Counted from the first letter of the stretch, positions 8,253 through 17,270 are shown. The stretch is 64,000 nt of DNA from ASV31 sp965229765 (GCA_965229765.1 CBDDJT010000003.1:248001-312000); one strand, 5' to 3'. A program made the numbers and translations. The notes: a model not told the origin generated them from the sequence alone.

Positions 8253-9380
8253 TCAACCCGCGCGACGCAGCCTGTCACGGTTGGACTGAAGCCAGTAACC
8301 AGAAAGGATAAGCGGCGCGTTTTCCACCTCGCCCGTGTGGATCAGACCGAGGAAGTCGTCGAACGCCAAGAGATGGCTGCGGATATCCTCGTGCTCGTCC
8401 GGCGCCCCGCCAAGGCCGGCGATGCCATCGGGCAGATCGCAGCAGGCGACATAGGAAAACAGGTACTCGGTCACCCCTGCGGGCGAGGGGTAGTAGCGCG
8501 CCACCTGTTCCAGAGGTCCAAGCGTCAGCCCGGCCTCTTCGACCGCCTCGCGTCTCGCGGCCTCTTCGGGGGACTCGCCGGGATCGATGCGCCCCGCGAT
8601 CGCCTCGAGGCTGAAAACATGCCGATCGCCGCGTATCCATGGCCCGATACGCATCTGTTCGATCAGAAGCACCCGGTCACGCACCGGATCGTAGGGCAGC
8701 ACACTTACGGCGTCGGCCATGACGAAAGCTGCACGCGTCACGGTTTCGCTTTGTCCCCCGTCAAAACGCGGGAATTGCAGGTCCGCCTCTGCCACCGCGA
8801 AAAAGGCGCTGTAGGGACGGCGCATGGCCAGCGTGCGCACCTCGTCCGGGCCGCCGGCGCGTCGCAAGGTTGCCGGCGTTGTCATTTGACCTGCACGCAG
8901 CGCCGATGCCGCACGCACCTGCATTGGCGGCAACCGCCAGCCAAGGTCCGACGCCGGAACCTTGCCGAACAGCGTCATGGCCTCGGCCGCAGCGGCCGTG
9001 TTCATCGCCCCCCAGCGCGCCACCCAATCGTCGATTTCGAAAGGGGCGCCGGCCGTCCAAGAAGAGCCCGGTTCCGGGAACCACGCTTGGGATTTCACCA
9101 CCTTGCCAGCGACAGTTACGTCTACCGGACGAAGTACATAGCCAAAACCGCCTTCGTAGAACTCCAGCCGCGCAAGGTCATCGGGCGTCAGGTCCTCCAG
9201 CAACAAGCCGTTGGCAGTGCTGCCCTCACTGGCCTGGATCAAGGGAAAGGCCTGCCCCTCTGCCCATGCCACGGCGAAGCCGTCCAGCATGGCTGGGGAC
9301 AGCCTTGCACCCGCCCGTCCCATGACCGCGGCCAGAAGGGGGCCGTGCTGCAAGCTGCCGTAGAGAAAGACCGAAGCCAT
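8253..9380 (-). CDS. trgB: TrgB-like protein: gamma-glutamylcyclotransferase-fold domain fused to a NUDIX hydrolase
   Basis: The 375-residue product has two domains. Residues 1-130 show the gamma-glutamylcyclotransferase fold with the LYGSL loop near the start. Residues about 190-370 are a NUDIX hydrolase with the full box GRIDPGESPEEAARRE followed by AVEEAGL, fitting ADP-ribose pyrophosphatases. It therefore probably cleaves a nucleoside diphosphate sugar such as ADP-ribose. The gene starts three bases after trgA. TrgB is linked to tellurite resistance in Rhodobacter; the chemical basis is unclear. Confidence 0.85.
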   Translation of the reverse strand: MASVFLYGSLQHGPLLAAVMGRAGARLSPAMLDGFAVAWAEGQAFPLIQASEGSTANGLLLEDLTPDDLARLEFYEGGFGYVLRPVDVTVAGKVVKSQAWFPEPGSSWTAGAPFEIDDWVARWGAMNTAAAAEAMTLFGKVPASDLGWRLPPMQVRAASALRAGQMTTPATLRRAGGPDEVRTLAMRRPYSAFFAVAEADLQFPRFDGGQSETVTRAAFVMADAVSVLPYDPVRDRVLLIEQMRIGPWIRGDRHVFSLEAIAGRIDPGESPEEAARREAVEEAGLTLGPLEQVARYYPSPAGVTEYLFSYVACCDLPDGIAGLGGAPDEHEDIRSHLLAFDDFLGLIHTGEVENAPLILSGYWLQSNRDRLRRAG

Positions 9381-9383
9381 GTT

Positions 9384-9827
9384 CTAGCGCCATATCCGCG
9401 CGACCAGGTGTGCGAGCCACCCACCGCCGAGACCGCCCAGCACGAGCAAGGCCGCCGTATCCCAATGCGTGGCAAGCATCGCGCGCTTGCCGCCGATGGC
9501 GACCATGCTTTCGATTGCGTGGAACGGCCCGCGATAGGCGCCGCGCATGGACAGGATTATCATCTCGTAACCGGCGACGAAGAAGACACTCCAAAACAGG
9601 ATGGCCGCCGAAGTTGTCAGGCCGGCGGCAATCGAAAATGCCAGCGGCTCTTTCGCGCGTCCGCCGGCGATCATCCATCCCATGACAAGGCCGAACGCCG
9701 CCATGATCTCTCGGATCCAGCCTTCGTTGATGGTCTCCGTCAGGTTTCCAAGCGTCAGCACCGCCGCGCCATAACCAATCGCCGCGAAGACGAACGCGGA
9801 AATCAGTTTCGCGGCAGTCGGCATCAT
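9384..9827 (-). CDS. trgA: TrgA family membrane protein (tellurite-resistance locus)
   Basis: A 147-residue integral membrane protein with four hydrophobic segments (about 7-25, 38-56, 66-88 and 120-140). The central loop MRGAYRGPFHAIESM and the GWIREIMAAFGLVMGWM segment recall the TrgA family of Rhodobacterales, encoded just before trgB and cysK. Two ATG codons stand in tandem at the start. It lies 12 bases downstream of cfa and 3 bases upstream of trgB, so it is probably part of one transcript. No catalytic motif is visible. Confidence 0.82.
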   Translation of the reverse strand: MMPTAAKLISAFVFAAIGYGAAVLTLGNLTETINEGWIREIMAAFGLVMGWMIAGGRAKEPLAFSIAAGLTTSAAILFWSVFFVAGYEMIILSMRGAYRGPFHAIESMVAIGGKRAMLATHWDTAALLVLGGLGGGWLAHLVARIWR

Positions 9828-9839
9828 CGGTACTGCGCC

Positions 9840-11051
9840 TCAGGCTGGTCGGGTGACGGTAATCTGGGTCACATCGCAATTACCGCTCTGGAAGGTAGCG
9901 GCACAAGAGGTCAGATAGAAATTCCACATGCGACGAAACCTGTCGTCGAAGCCCAGCGCCTGCACTTCGTCCCAACGGTCGTTGAATGTTTCGTGCCAGC
10001 GCCGCAGGGTATGCGAATAGCTTTCCCCGAACTCGACCGACCGTGCCACCTGAAGGCCCGCGCGCTCGACCTCGGCGCGCAGCACGCTCGGCGCCGGAAG
10101 CATGCCCCCCGGGAAAATGTATTTCTGAACGAAATCGACCCCCTTGCGATATATTTCCCAGCGCCGGTCCTGCACGGTAATGATCTGAAGCGTCGCACTG
10201 CGGCCTGCTTTCAGGCGATCACGCAAGACACCGAAGTAGACAGGCCAGTATTTTTCGCCGACAGCCTCGAACATCTCGATCGACGCGATCCCATCGTAGA
10301 CACCCGTTTCATCGCGGTAGTCCTGAAGCTTGATCTCGACCTTGTCCGAAAGCCCTGCTTTGCGAATGCGGTCGACGGCATAGGCGTGCTGCTCCTTCGA
10401 GATCGTGAGCCCGGTCACGCGCAGGCCCCGCTCCTTTGCGGCATACTCGGCAAATCCGCCCCAGCCGCAGCCGATCTCCAGCACATGGTCGCCGGGCTTT
10501 GCACCCATCTCGTCTACCATGCTGGCGTATTTCTGGATCTGCGCACGCTCCAGGCTTTCCTGGCCCGTGTCGAACTTGGCGGAGGAATAGGTCATCGTAT
10601 CGTCCAGCCAAAGGCCGTAGAAGGCATTGCCGAGATCGTAGTGATAACTGATGTTCTTGCGCGCCTGGCGGCGCGAGTTCGACTGCATCCAGAAGCGGGC
10701 TCTTTCGAACGCCCGCAAGAGCCCCATTCCCGGAAACCCGTCGTAGAGTCCGTCACCCGCCACGTGCACGAGATCCATGAAAGCCTGCAAGTCGGGCGTC
10801 GACCACCAGCCGTCAACATAGGCCTCGCAGAACCCAAGGTCGCCTTCACGGATCAAGCGCGCGAAGATGTCCGGATTGTGGATCAGCAACTCGGCGACTG
10901 GTCCCGGCGTCGCCGTTTCCGCACGAAAACGCCGCCCATCCGGCAGGACGAAGTCGAGCCGCCCCCGCTCCATTCCCTGTGCGGCCTCAAAGACCGGCGC
11001 GAAATACCGTGGCAGGCTGGCCTGCCCCTTGGTGGTTGTCAGTGCGTTCAT
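9840..11051 (-). CDS. cfa: Cyclopropane-fatty-acyl-phospholipid synthase
   Basis: From the ATG at 11051 (MNALTTTK) the product has 403 residues; an in-frame ATG at 11072 and a TTG at 11081 are alternatives, and none has a strong ribosome site. The N-terminal 110 residues form the lipid-binding domain of this family. The SAM-binding methyltransferase domain contains LEIGCGWGG, followed by TGLTISKEQHAYA and GIASIEMFEAVGEKYW. It transfers a methylene from SAM to unsaturated acyl chains of membrane phospholipids, usually under stress. It follows the photolyase gene, and in Rhodobacter both kinds of gene respond to singlet oxygen. Confidence 0.88.
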   Translation of the reverse strand: MNALTTTKGQASLPRYFAPVFEAAQGMERGRLDFVLPDGRRFRAETATPGPVAELLIHNPDIFARLIREGDLGFCEAYVDGWWSTPDLQAFMDLVHVAGDGLYDGFPGMGLLRAFERARFWMQSNSRRQARKNISYHYDLGNAFYGLWLDDTMTYSSAKFDTGQESLERAQIQKYASMVDEMGAKPGDHVLEIGCGWGGFAEYAAKERGLRVTGLTISKEQHAYAVDRIRKAGLSDKVEIKLQDYRDETGVYDGIASIEMFEAVGEKYWPVYFGVLRDRLKAGRSATLQIITVQDRRWEIYRKGVDFVQKYIFPGGMLPAPSVLRAEVERAGLQVARSVEFGESYSHTLRRWHETFNDRWDEVQALGFDDRFRRMWNFYLTSCAATFQSGNCDVTQITVTRPA

Positions 11052-11141
11052 GCTGCCCCGTATCTCGTCCATTCCGTTCAAAATTCTTCGTCAACAGACC
11101 ACGCTTGCACGACCGAGGCAAACGCGGTCGCGCCAAACCAC

Positions 11142-12563
11142 TCAGAAACCGCGGTTTTCATAGGCTGTCAGTGCGCGTTTGCGTCCCTCGTCCGCGCTCA
11201 CGACGGGCGCGGGGTAGGTATCGGCGGCAGAAAGCCCCCATTTGCGCGGGATCGCGTCGAAATAAGACAGCGCCTCCGGCGATGGATTGGCCCGGCCTTC
11301 TGCAATCCAGCGTCTGACGTAGACGCGGTCGGGGTCGAACTTGTCGAGTTGGCTTACCGGATTGAACACCCTGAAATAGGGCGTCGCATCCGGTCCCGAT
11401 CCCGCTGACCACTGCCAGCCCATCGCGTTCGCCGCAGGATCCCAGTCGACAAGGTGCTCGGCAAACCAGTCGAGTCCGATCTTCCAGTGCGTCAGAAGGT
11501 GTTTCGTCAGGTAGCTGGCCACAATCATCCGCGCCCGGTTGTGCATGTAGCCCGTAACGTAGAGCTCCCGCATCGCGGCATCGACGAACTGGATGCCGGT
11601 ACGGCCCCGGGTCCATGCCCGGACTTCGGGGCGGTCCGGGTCGGTGTTCCAGGGAAACGCCTGCCACTCGGGCCGCCAGTTCGCCTGGGTGATATGAGGC
11701 GAATGGTGCAGGAGGTGATACGCGAATTCACGCCAGACGAGCTCCTTTAGAAAGGTCTCGGCCCCGCCTGCGCCGCGATCGCGCGCCGCCAATCCTGCCA
11801 CCCATGCCTGTCGCGGCGACATCTCGCCAAGGCTCAGGCACTCTGACAGGCGCGATGTGCCCTGGACCGAAGGGATATCGCGCCGTCTGGCGTAATCGCC
11901 CACCGAACGATCAATGAAATCGGCAAGCCTGCCTTGCGCGGCGCGCTCACCGGGGTGAACGTAGCCTTTGGTCACCGCAGCGCCCCGGTCCATGCCTGCA
12001 CTCAGCTTCCAGTCTGCGATGTCGTCGCTTTCCGGCCATGACACAGGCGGTGCGAGTGCCAATACCGCCGGCAGGGGCGGCCCTGGGTCACGCTCGCGGA
12101 CCGCGTTCCAGTATGGGGTATAGACCTTGTAGAAGCCGCCGGTCTTGGTTTCGACCGTCCAGGGCTCGAAGAGCAGGTGACCGGGGAAACTGCGAACTTC
12201 CAGCCCGCGCGCGCGCAGCGCGGTCTTGACCTGAGCATCCCGCGCCTGCTGCTCTGGAAGGTAGGACCGTTGCCAATAGACGGCACCGGCACCCGTCTCC
12301 CCGACGAGGCCGCGCAGGCTGCCCAGCGCCTCGCCCCGTCGAAAGACAAGACTGGAGCCGATGGCCCCCAGCGACCGTGCAAATGACTCCAGTCCCAGAC
12401 CCAGCCTCCAGCGCGGTGCGGCACCCAGCGCCTCGGCCGCCTCGTCATGCAGAAACACCGGGATCACTGGACGCCCGCTCGATGCCGCCGCGGACAGCGC
12501 GGCATGATCGGTCAGACGAAGGTCGCGCCTGATCCAGACAAGGATCGGAGAAGCGTCCGCCAT
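11142..12563 (-). CDS. phrB: Deoxyribodipyrimidine photo-lyase (class I CPD photolyase)
   Basis: The 473-residue protein starts with the photolyase antenna-binding domain (LVWIRRDLRLTDHAAL). Its FAD-binding C-terminal half contains LVWREFAYHLLHH, MRELYVTGYMHNRARM and WDPAANAMGWQWSAG, then TPYFRVFNP. These include the tryptophan and asparagine positions that hold FAD and the DNA lesion. It repairs UV-induced cyclobutane dimers using blue light. Length is normal. The gene starts 50 bases downstream of the aminotransferase gene. Confidence 0.9.
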   Translation of the reverse strand: MADASPILVWIRRDLRLTDHAALSAAASSGRPVIPVFLHDEAAEALGAAPRWRLGLGLESFARSLGAIGSSLVFRRGEALGSLRGLVGETGAGAVYWQRSYLPEQQARDAQVKTALRARGLEVRSFPGHLLFEPWTVETKTGGFYKVYTPYWNAVRERDPGPPLPAVLALAPPVSWPESDDIADWKLSAGMDRGAAVTKGYVHPGERAAQGRLADFIDRSVGDYARRRDIPSVQGTSRLSECLSLGEMSPRQAWVAGLAARDRGAGGAETFLKELVWREFAYHLLHHSPHITQANWRPEWQAFPWNTDPDRPEVRAWTRGRTGIQFVDAAMRELYVTGYMHNRARMIVASYLTKHLLTHWKIGLDWFAEHLVDWDPAANAMGWQWSAGSGPDATPYFRVFNPVSQLDKFDPDRVYVRRWIAEGRANPSPEALSYFDAIPRKWGLSAADTYPAPVVSADEGRKRALTAYENRGF

Positions 12564-12613
12564 GTTTGAAACCCCGGTGGTTGTCCGAACGCGCCCAGAG
12601 GAGCGACCCGATG

Positions 12614-13843
12614 CTAGAGCACGTGATCTAGCGCGCGGATCAGCCGGTCAACCTCGGCCTCTGTCGTATAGTGGACGAAGGACATTCGCAGCGCCCCATG
12701 GGCCGGATCGACGCCCAGCGCGCGCAGCGCGCGCACGGCATAAAAATCGCCGCCGCCCACATTCACGCCATGCGGCGCAAGATCGGCGGCCACATCCTGT
12801 CCCTGCCGATCCAGCACAACAGCGACGGTCGGGGCACGCGCCTCGGCCCTGCGCGAGCCGATGAGGCGCACGTCGTTGCGTGCGGCAAGATAGTCCAGCA
12901 AGGGCTGCAACAGCCGCGTTTCGTGCGCCCGGAACAGGTCGTGCACCGTGCGCGCACGATCGGCGGGGTCGGCATGGCCGGTGGCGTGCCGCGCATGAAC
13001 CATATCGACATAATCGGCGATCCCGGCACAAGCAGCCACTTGCGCATGGTCCGGCCCTGCCGGGGTAAATCGCTTGTAGGGCGTTTCTCCGTTGAACCAA
13101 TGACCCTGGTTCGGCAGCGTCCCGGCCAGCGACCGGCGCATGGTCATAGCCCCCTGGTGCGGGCCGTAGGTCTTGTAGGTGGAGAAGAGGTAGATATCCG
13201 CCCCCAGCGCGGACACATCCGGCAAACCGTGAGGTGCGTAGCTTACGCCATCGACACAGGTGATTGCCCCGGCTTCGTGCGCCATGGCACAAATCGCGGC
13301 GACGTCATTGATTTCGCCGACGACGTTCGAACAATGAGGGAAGCAGACGACGCGCACATGCTCGTCCAGCAGTTCGGCCAGTCCGCCAGGGTCCAGATGC
13401 CCCGTGTCAGGATCCAGCCGCCATTCGCGGATCTCGACACCATCCTCTGCCAGCCGCCGCCACGGACCAGAGTTCGCCTCATGGTCCTGATCGGTCACGA
13501 CAATCGCGCCGCCGCCGCTATCGCGCAGCCACTGACGGACCGCCTGTGCAAGCACATACGTATTGGCCGTGGTCGACGGACCAAAACTCAACTCATCGTC
13601 GGCAACGTTCAGAAGCGCTGCAAGCCGACGGCGCGCTTCGTCCATCTCCTCCCCGCCAAGGCGACTTGCCTCGAACGGGCCGTAGGGCTGCACCTTCCGC
13701 TCTCGGTAGAACCGCGCCAGCCGGTCAACGACCGGCGCACAGGGATAGCTTCCGCCGGCATTCTCGAAGAAAGCCTGCTCCCGCAGGGCGGGTTCGGAGA
13801 AAGCCGGAAAGAGCGAACGGACGAAATCTGTATCAAGTTGCAT
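12614..13843 (-). CDS. Cysteine desulfurase-like aminotransferase class V protein
   Basis: The 409-residue protein starts at MQLDTDFVRSLFPAF; the open frame continues upstream but that part has no family similarity. It is a fold-type I PLP enzyme: ENAGGSYPC near the N-terminus, FGPSTTANTYVLAQ, VTDQDHEANSGPW and CVDGVSYAPHGLPDV, with the PLP lysine in LFSTYKTYGPHQGAM. This matches the SufS-like family typified by a Vibrio protein of unknown role, not the housekeeping IscS or SufS. It lacks an obvious active-site cysteine loop of the canonical form, so sulfur transfer is uncertain. It is the first gene of the minus-strand run that continues into phrB. Confidence 0.75.
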   Translation of the reverse strand: MQLDTDFVRSLFPAFSEPALREQAFFENAGGSYPCAPVVDRLARFYRERKVQPYGPFEASRLGGEEMDEARRRLAALLNVADDELSFGPSTTANTYVLAQAVRQWLRDSGGGAIVVTDQDHEANSGPWRRLAEDGVEIREWRLDPDTGHLDPGGLAELLDEHVRVVCFPHCSNVVGEINDVAAICAMAHEAGAITCVDGVSYAPHGLPDVSALGADIYLFSTYKTYGPHQGAMTMRRSLAGTLPNQGHWFNGETPYKRFTPAGPDHAQVAACAGIADYVDMVHARHATGHADPADRARTVHDLFRAHETRLLQPLLDYLAARNDVRLIGSRRAEARAPTVAVVLDRQGQDVAADLAPHGVNVGGGDFYAVRALRALGVDPAHGALRMSFVHYTTEAEVDRLIRALDHVL

Positions 13844-13922
13844 GGTCGCATCTGTGCAGACTGCGGGTTCGGGTGCAATAGATCCGGCCCTCTGAAAACA
13901 ATCCGGCGGCGCCCGGACCGTG

Positions 13923-14517
13923 CGAAATCTCTTTCTGGGGGGCAGGACGCCTCGCCAGACTATGGCTATGATGGCTGGTTCGCGATTTTCTTCGCGGCCG
14001 GCATGGGCATCGGTCTGGTGTCTTGAGGCGTTTCGCAACCGATGTGCCTTCGCCTCTCCGGTTGGCGGCACCGCGACCGACGAGGCGCATGGACAGACCG
14101 GGTGCCTTAGGGGGCCGCCACAGGCGACGAGGCCGAGACAGCGCGCCAGGCCTTTGCGGCGACGGTCTTCCACTGGGGACTGCACCTTTGGGCGATCTAT
14201 GCGGTTGTCGCATTCGCGCTGGCGCTCCTTTCCTACAACAAGGGCCGCCCGCTGACGATCCGCTCGGCACTCTGTCCGCCAGCGGGGAAATGCGCCTTGG
14301 GGTGGTGAGACCAGGCGGGAAGGTCGATGCGTCAGTGCCCCGGCGAGTGTTCTGGGGCATTTTCGAAGGCGCGGTCGCCATCTTGCTTCTTCTGTCGGCG
14401 GGCGGGTTGTCTTCTCTGCAATCGATGGTGATCTCGACAGGGCCGCCATTCGCGGCAGTTCCGATGATCATGTGCTGGGCGATCTGGCGCGGCCTGATGC
14501 AAGAGCACGGGGCCTGA
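13923..14517 (+). pseudogene. Broken BCCT-family (betaine/carnitine/choline or DMSP) transporter
   Basis: Three blocks of a BCCT transporter survive in different frames. First comes GGQDASPDYGYDGWFAIFF followed by AAGMGIGLVS, which ends in TGA at 14024-14026 where the family has Trp. Next is a block with FAATVFHWGLHLWAIYAVVA and LSYNKGRPLTIRSAL (about 14127-14273). Last is the C-terminal block VPRRVFWGIFEGAVAILLLL ending with MIMCWAIWRGLMQ. The central transmembrane core, about 300 residues, is missing. There is a stop, a frameshift and a large deletion, so it cannot work. It lies next to the DMSP demethylase operon, and BCCT proteins are known DMSP and betaine importers. Confidence 0.8.
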
Positions 14518-14522
14518 GGGGA

Positions 14523-14548
14523 AAAGGGCGCCCGGTCGGGCGCCCTTT
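14523..14548 (+). terminator. Strong intrinsic terminator
   Basis: AAAGGGCGCCC pairs perfectly with GGGCGCCCTTT across a four-base loop. Because the arms carry A and T tracts it can end transcription from either strand. It lies between the dead BCCT gene and the end of acuI. Confidence 0.85.
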
Positions 14549-14589
14549 GCAATCGGATGGCGCCGGACCAAAGCGCCCGGCGGTCCTTG

Positions 14590-15582
14590 TCAGGCGTTCA
14601 CATCAACCACGACACGCCCCTTGACCTGGCCCTTCAGGATCGCGCGTCCCAGGTCCGGCAAATCGGACAGACCGGCCGGTTGCACCATCGCGTCGAGCTT
14701 GGCCATCGGAAGGTCCGCCGCGATACGCTGCCATGCGCGCAAGCGGTTGTCGTAGGGCTGCATGACGCTGTCGATGCCCAACAGGTTGACGCCGCGCAGA
14801 ATGAAAGGCGTGACCAGTGCGCCTTCGATGGCTGCGCCACCTGCCAGACCAATCGCCGCGACCGAGGTGCCATACTTCATCTGCTTCAGCACACGGCCAA
14901 GCATCGCACCGGCAACCGCATCGACACAGCCTGCCCAGCGCTCGGATTCCAGCGGCTTGCGCGTCACTTCTGTCAACTCGTCTCGGGCGACGATCTCTGT
15001 CGCGCCAAGCCCCCTCAGGTAATCCGCGGTTTCCGGCCGCCCGGTGACTGCCGCCACCTCATGGCCCAGCGTGGCGAGGATCGCCACCGCGACAGAGCCG
15101 ACACCGCCTGCGGCCCCCGTCACAAGCACCGGTCCGTCACCGGGCTTCAACCCATGATCCTCAAGCGCCATGACCGCCAGCATGGCAGTAAAGCCGGCTG
15201 TTCCCACGGCCATCGCTTGTCGTGTGTCCATCCCGGCCGGCAGCGGAACCAGCCAGTCGGCCCTGACGCGCGCCTTCTGCGCATATCCGCCCCAATGCGC
15301 CTCGCCCACACGCCAGCCGGTCAGCACCACCTTGTCGCCCGGGGCATAGCGGTCGTCCGAGGACGCTTCTACCGTACCCGCGAAATCGATCCCGGGCACG
15401 TGCGGGTAGGTGCGCACCAGACCGGCGCCGGGTCCGATGCACAGTCCGTCCTTGTAGTTGACCGTGGAATACTCGACGGCGACGGTCACCTCGCCTTCGG
15501 GCAGGCGGGCCTCTTCAAGCTCCTGCACGGAGGCGTGGGTCTTGCCCTCGTCGTCCTTTTCTACCAGCAGCGCCTTGAACAT
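14590..15582 (-). CDS. acuI: Acrylyl-CoA reductase (AcuI/YhdH-type MDR oxidoreductase)
   Basis: The ATG at 15582 follows AGGAAGGA; the product has 330 residues. It is a zinc-free medium-chain reductase: STVNYKDGLCIG and PHVPGIDFAGTV in the catalytic domain, and VLVTGAAGGVGSVAVA as the NADPH-binding loop. The YhdH/AcuI subgroup reduces acryloyl-CoA to propionyl-CoA, detoxifying acrylate formed from DMSP or 3-hydroxypropionate. It lies 75 bases downstream of dmdA on the same strand, the arrangement seen in several roseobacters. A strong terminator follows it. Confidence 0.88.
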   Translation of the reverse strand: MFKALLVEKDDEGKTHASVQELEEARLPEGEVTVAVEYSTVNYKDGLCIGPGAGLVRTYPHVPGIDFAGTVEASSDDRYAPGDKVVLTGWRVGEAHWGGYAQKARVRADWLVPLPAGMDTRQAMAVGTAGFTAMLAVMALEDHGLKPGDGPVLVTGAAGGVGSVAVAILATLGHEVAAVTGRPETADYLRGLGATEIVARDELTEVTRKPLESERWAGCVDAVAGAMLGRVLKQMKYGTSVAAIGLAGGAAIEGALVTPFILRGVNLLGIDSVMQPYDNRLRAWQRIAADLPMAKLDAMVQPAGLSDLPDLGRAILKGQVKGRVVVDVNA

Positions 15583-15657
15583 GGGGTATCCTTCCTGTCT
15601 CTTCCGGTGCTCTTGTGTCATGTGCGAACCGGGCCTGCACGGCCACGGCCCTTCGTG

Positions 15658-16764
15658 TCATTGCCAGAATGCTTCGTAAACGGTGACCGGACGAATGCTG
15701 CCATCGGGCAGAACCACGTCCAGTTCGGTTCCGCCATTCCAGTGCGTCATGCGGACCATGCCGATGGCGACGTTGGTCTCGAAGTCCGGCGACCAGGCCG
15801 CAGAAGTCAGCTGCCCGACCAGATGAAGCCCGTCCATCAGCGGCCAGGGACGGTCGCAGACCGGTACGGCGTCACCTTCGATGGCCACGGGGCGGATCTG
15901 GCGCACCGGCCCCTCCATCGAGACCCGCAAGAGGGCGTCGCGCCCGACGCACCCGATAGCCGTCTGGGTATTGCAGAACCGCCCCAACCCGCATTCGTGC
16001 GGCGTGTTCTCGCGCGTCATGTCGTTGCCGTAGGACAAAAGCCCACCCTCGATCCGTTCGATCAGGTTGGGGCAGCCCGCATGAACGTCCAGATCGCGCC
16101 CCGCCTCCATCAGCACATGCCAGAGCGGCATTCCGATATCACTGCCCTCGACATAGATTTCGAAGCCGCCCTGCTTGGAGTAGCCAGAGCGTGCAACGAC
16201 AAGCGACCTGCCCTGGAAATCGAAGACACCGAAGCGGAAGAACCGGATGTCGCGCACCGAGTCCCCAAACACCCGCGCCATCAGATCGTCGGCGTGCGGC
16301 CCCTGCACCGCAAGCGGCGAAACGTCGGGCTCGTCGACCAGAACGTCCAGACGCCAGCCATGCGCGATCGCCTTGACCCAGAACAGCAGGTCGCTGTCGG
16401 CGATCGAGATCCACCAGCGGTCCTCGGCGAGCTTTACCGCCACGGGATCGTTCAGCATCCCGCCGGTTTCATCGACAATGGGCACGTAGTAGCACTGGCC
16501 GGGCAACATGCCGCGTAGATCCCGCGGGGTCAGCATCTGCATCAGACGCGCCGCGTCGGGCCCGCGCAACTCGACCTGGCGTTCGCAGGACACATCCCAT
16601 ACCTGCACGGCACTCTTGAGGTGCCTGTAGTCTTCCTCGATGCTGCGGAACACTGTGGGAAGCAGCATGTGGTTGTAGACCGTATAGCCCTTGACGCCAG
16701 CGGCCTCGACACCATCGGAGAAAGGGGTGCGCCGCACGCGGCGCGACGGGGCAATGGTCGCCAT
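15658..16764 (-). CDS. dmdA: Dimethylsulfoniopropionate demethylase
   Basis: This 368-residue GcvT-fold protein matches DmdA closely in its marker segments: PSRRVRRTPFSDGVEAAG, YTVYNHMLLPTVF, QCYYVPIVDETGGMLNDPVA, SKQGGFEIYVEGS and SYGNDMTRENTPHECGLG, ending in EAFWQ. DmdA transfers a methyl group from DMSP to tetrahydrofolate, giving methylmercaptopropionate, the first step of the demethylation route. The gene starts one base after the overlap with the DinB stop (TGATG), so it is coupled to the upstream genes. Ordinary GcvT proteins lack this N-terminal arrangement, which makes glycine cleavage unlikely. Confidence 0.93.
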   Translation of the reverse strand: MATIAPSRRVRRTPFSDGVEAAGVKGYTVYNHMLLPTVFRSIEEDYRHLKSAVQVWDVSCERQVELRGPDAARLMQMLTPRDLRGMLPGQCYYVPIVDETGGMLNDPVAVKLAEDRWWISIADSDLLFWVKAIAHGWRLDVLVDEPDVSPLAVQGPHADDLMARVFGDSVRDIRFFRFGVFDFQGRSLVVARSGYSKQGGFEIYVEGSDIGMPLWHVLMEAGRDLDVHAGCPNLIERIEGGLLSYGNDMTRENTPHECGLGRFCNTQTAIGCVGRDALLRVSMEGPVRQIRPVAIEGDAVPVCDRPWPLMDGLHLVGQLTSAAWSPDFETNVAIGMVRMTHWNGGTELDVVLPDGSIRPVTVYEAFWQ

Positions 16765-17270
16765 CAGGCGGTCTCCGGCATCAGGATCAGGTCGGTGTCA
16801 CCAGGCGTTGCGCCGGCGGCTGTCAGCATCGCATGGACCTGTCCGCGGTGGTGGGTCTGGTGGTTGAAGAAATGCGTGACCAGCTGCCAGAGCGGTTGGG
16901 TGAACTCGCGCTCCATCACGCCCGAATACCATGTCAGGTCGGCGGACAGGGCGTCGTGCGAGACGCGCCCGGCCCAGTCGAGGATATCCGCGTCCGCCGT
17001 TGTGCGCGCATCGCAGTAGGCGTCCCAGTCGGCGATCATCTTCGGGCTGCCCTGCATCGCGACCCCGGGCTTGTCCCAGCCGTCGAACCGCGACATCCAG
17101 ATGCAGTCGCCCCAAAGGACATGCGACAGCGTCGGCAGGATCCCCCCCCAGAACCCGCCGCGGTCGGCGACCAGGGCGGCCGCGTCCAGCGTGTCCGCGG
17201 CCGAGATCAGCGACCGGTTCTGCCAGGCGTTGTAACGCGCCATGAGCCGGACATGATCGGGCGAGATCAC
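16764..17270 (-). CDS. DinB-superfamily protein encoded in the dmdA operon
   Basis: The 168-residue protein is a DinB-type four-helix bundle. LMARYNAWQN opens helix 1, LSHVLWGDCIWMSRF gives the first metal His and HFFNHQTHHRGQVHAML gives the other two. DinB-fold enzymes bind Zn(II) or Ni(II) and often act on thiols, for example as thiol-dependent transferases or isomerases. Here the gene overlaps DUF1326 upstream (ATGA) and dmdA downstream (TGATG). A link to methylated sulfur compounds or glutathione chemistry is possible, but I see no direct proof. Confidence 0.85.
   Translation of the reverse strand: MISPDHVRLMARYNAWQNRSLISAADTLDAAALVADRGGFWGGILPTLSHVLWGDCIWMSRFDGWDKPGVAMQGSPKMIADWDAYCDARTTADADILDWAGRVSHDALSADLTWYSGVMEREFTQPLWQLVTHFFNHQTHHRGQVHAMLTAAGATPGDTDLILMPETA

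Noticed and set aside
8337..11408. Long plus-strand open frame of about 1020 codons opposite trgB, trgA and cfa
   Set aside because: It is antisense to three recognised genes and has no domain, signal peptide or ribosome site. Such frames arise by chance in GC-rich DNA.
12590..12645. TGATCC element upstream of the photolyase gene as an RpoE-type promoter
   Set aside because: TGATCC is present at 12642-12637, but the -10 at the right spacing reads CTAGCA instead of TAAGA, and the site lies within the end of the preceding gene.
12614..14449. A 611-residue form of the class V aminotransferase starting at 14449
   Set aside because: The extra N-terminal 200 residues lie across the broken BCCT gene on the other strand and have no family similarity; the true start is 13843.
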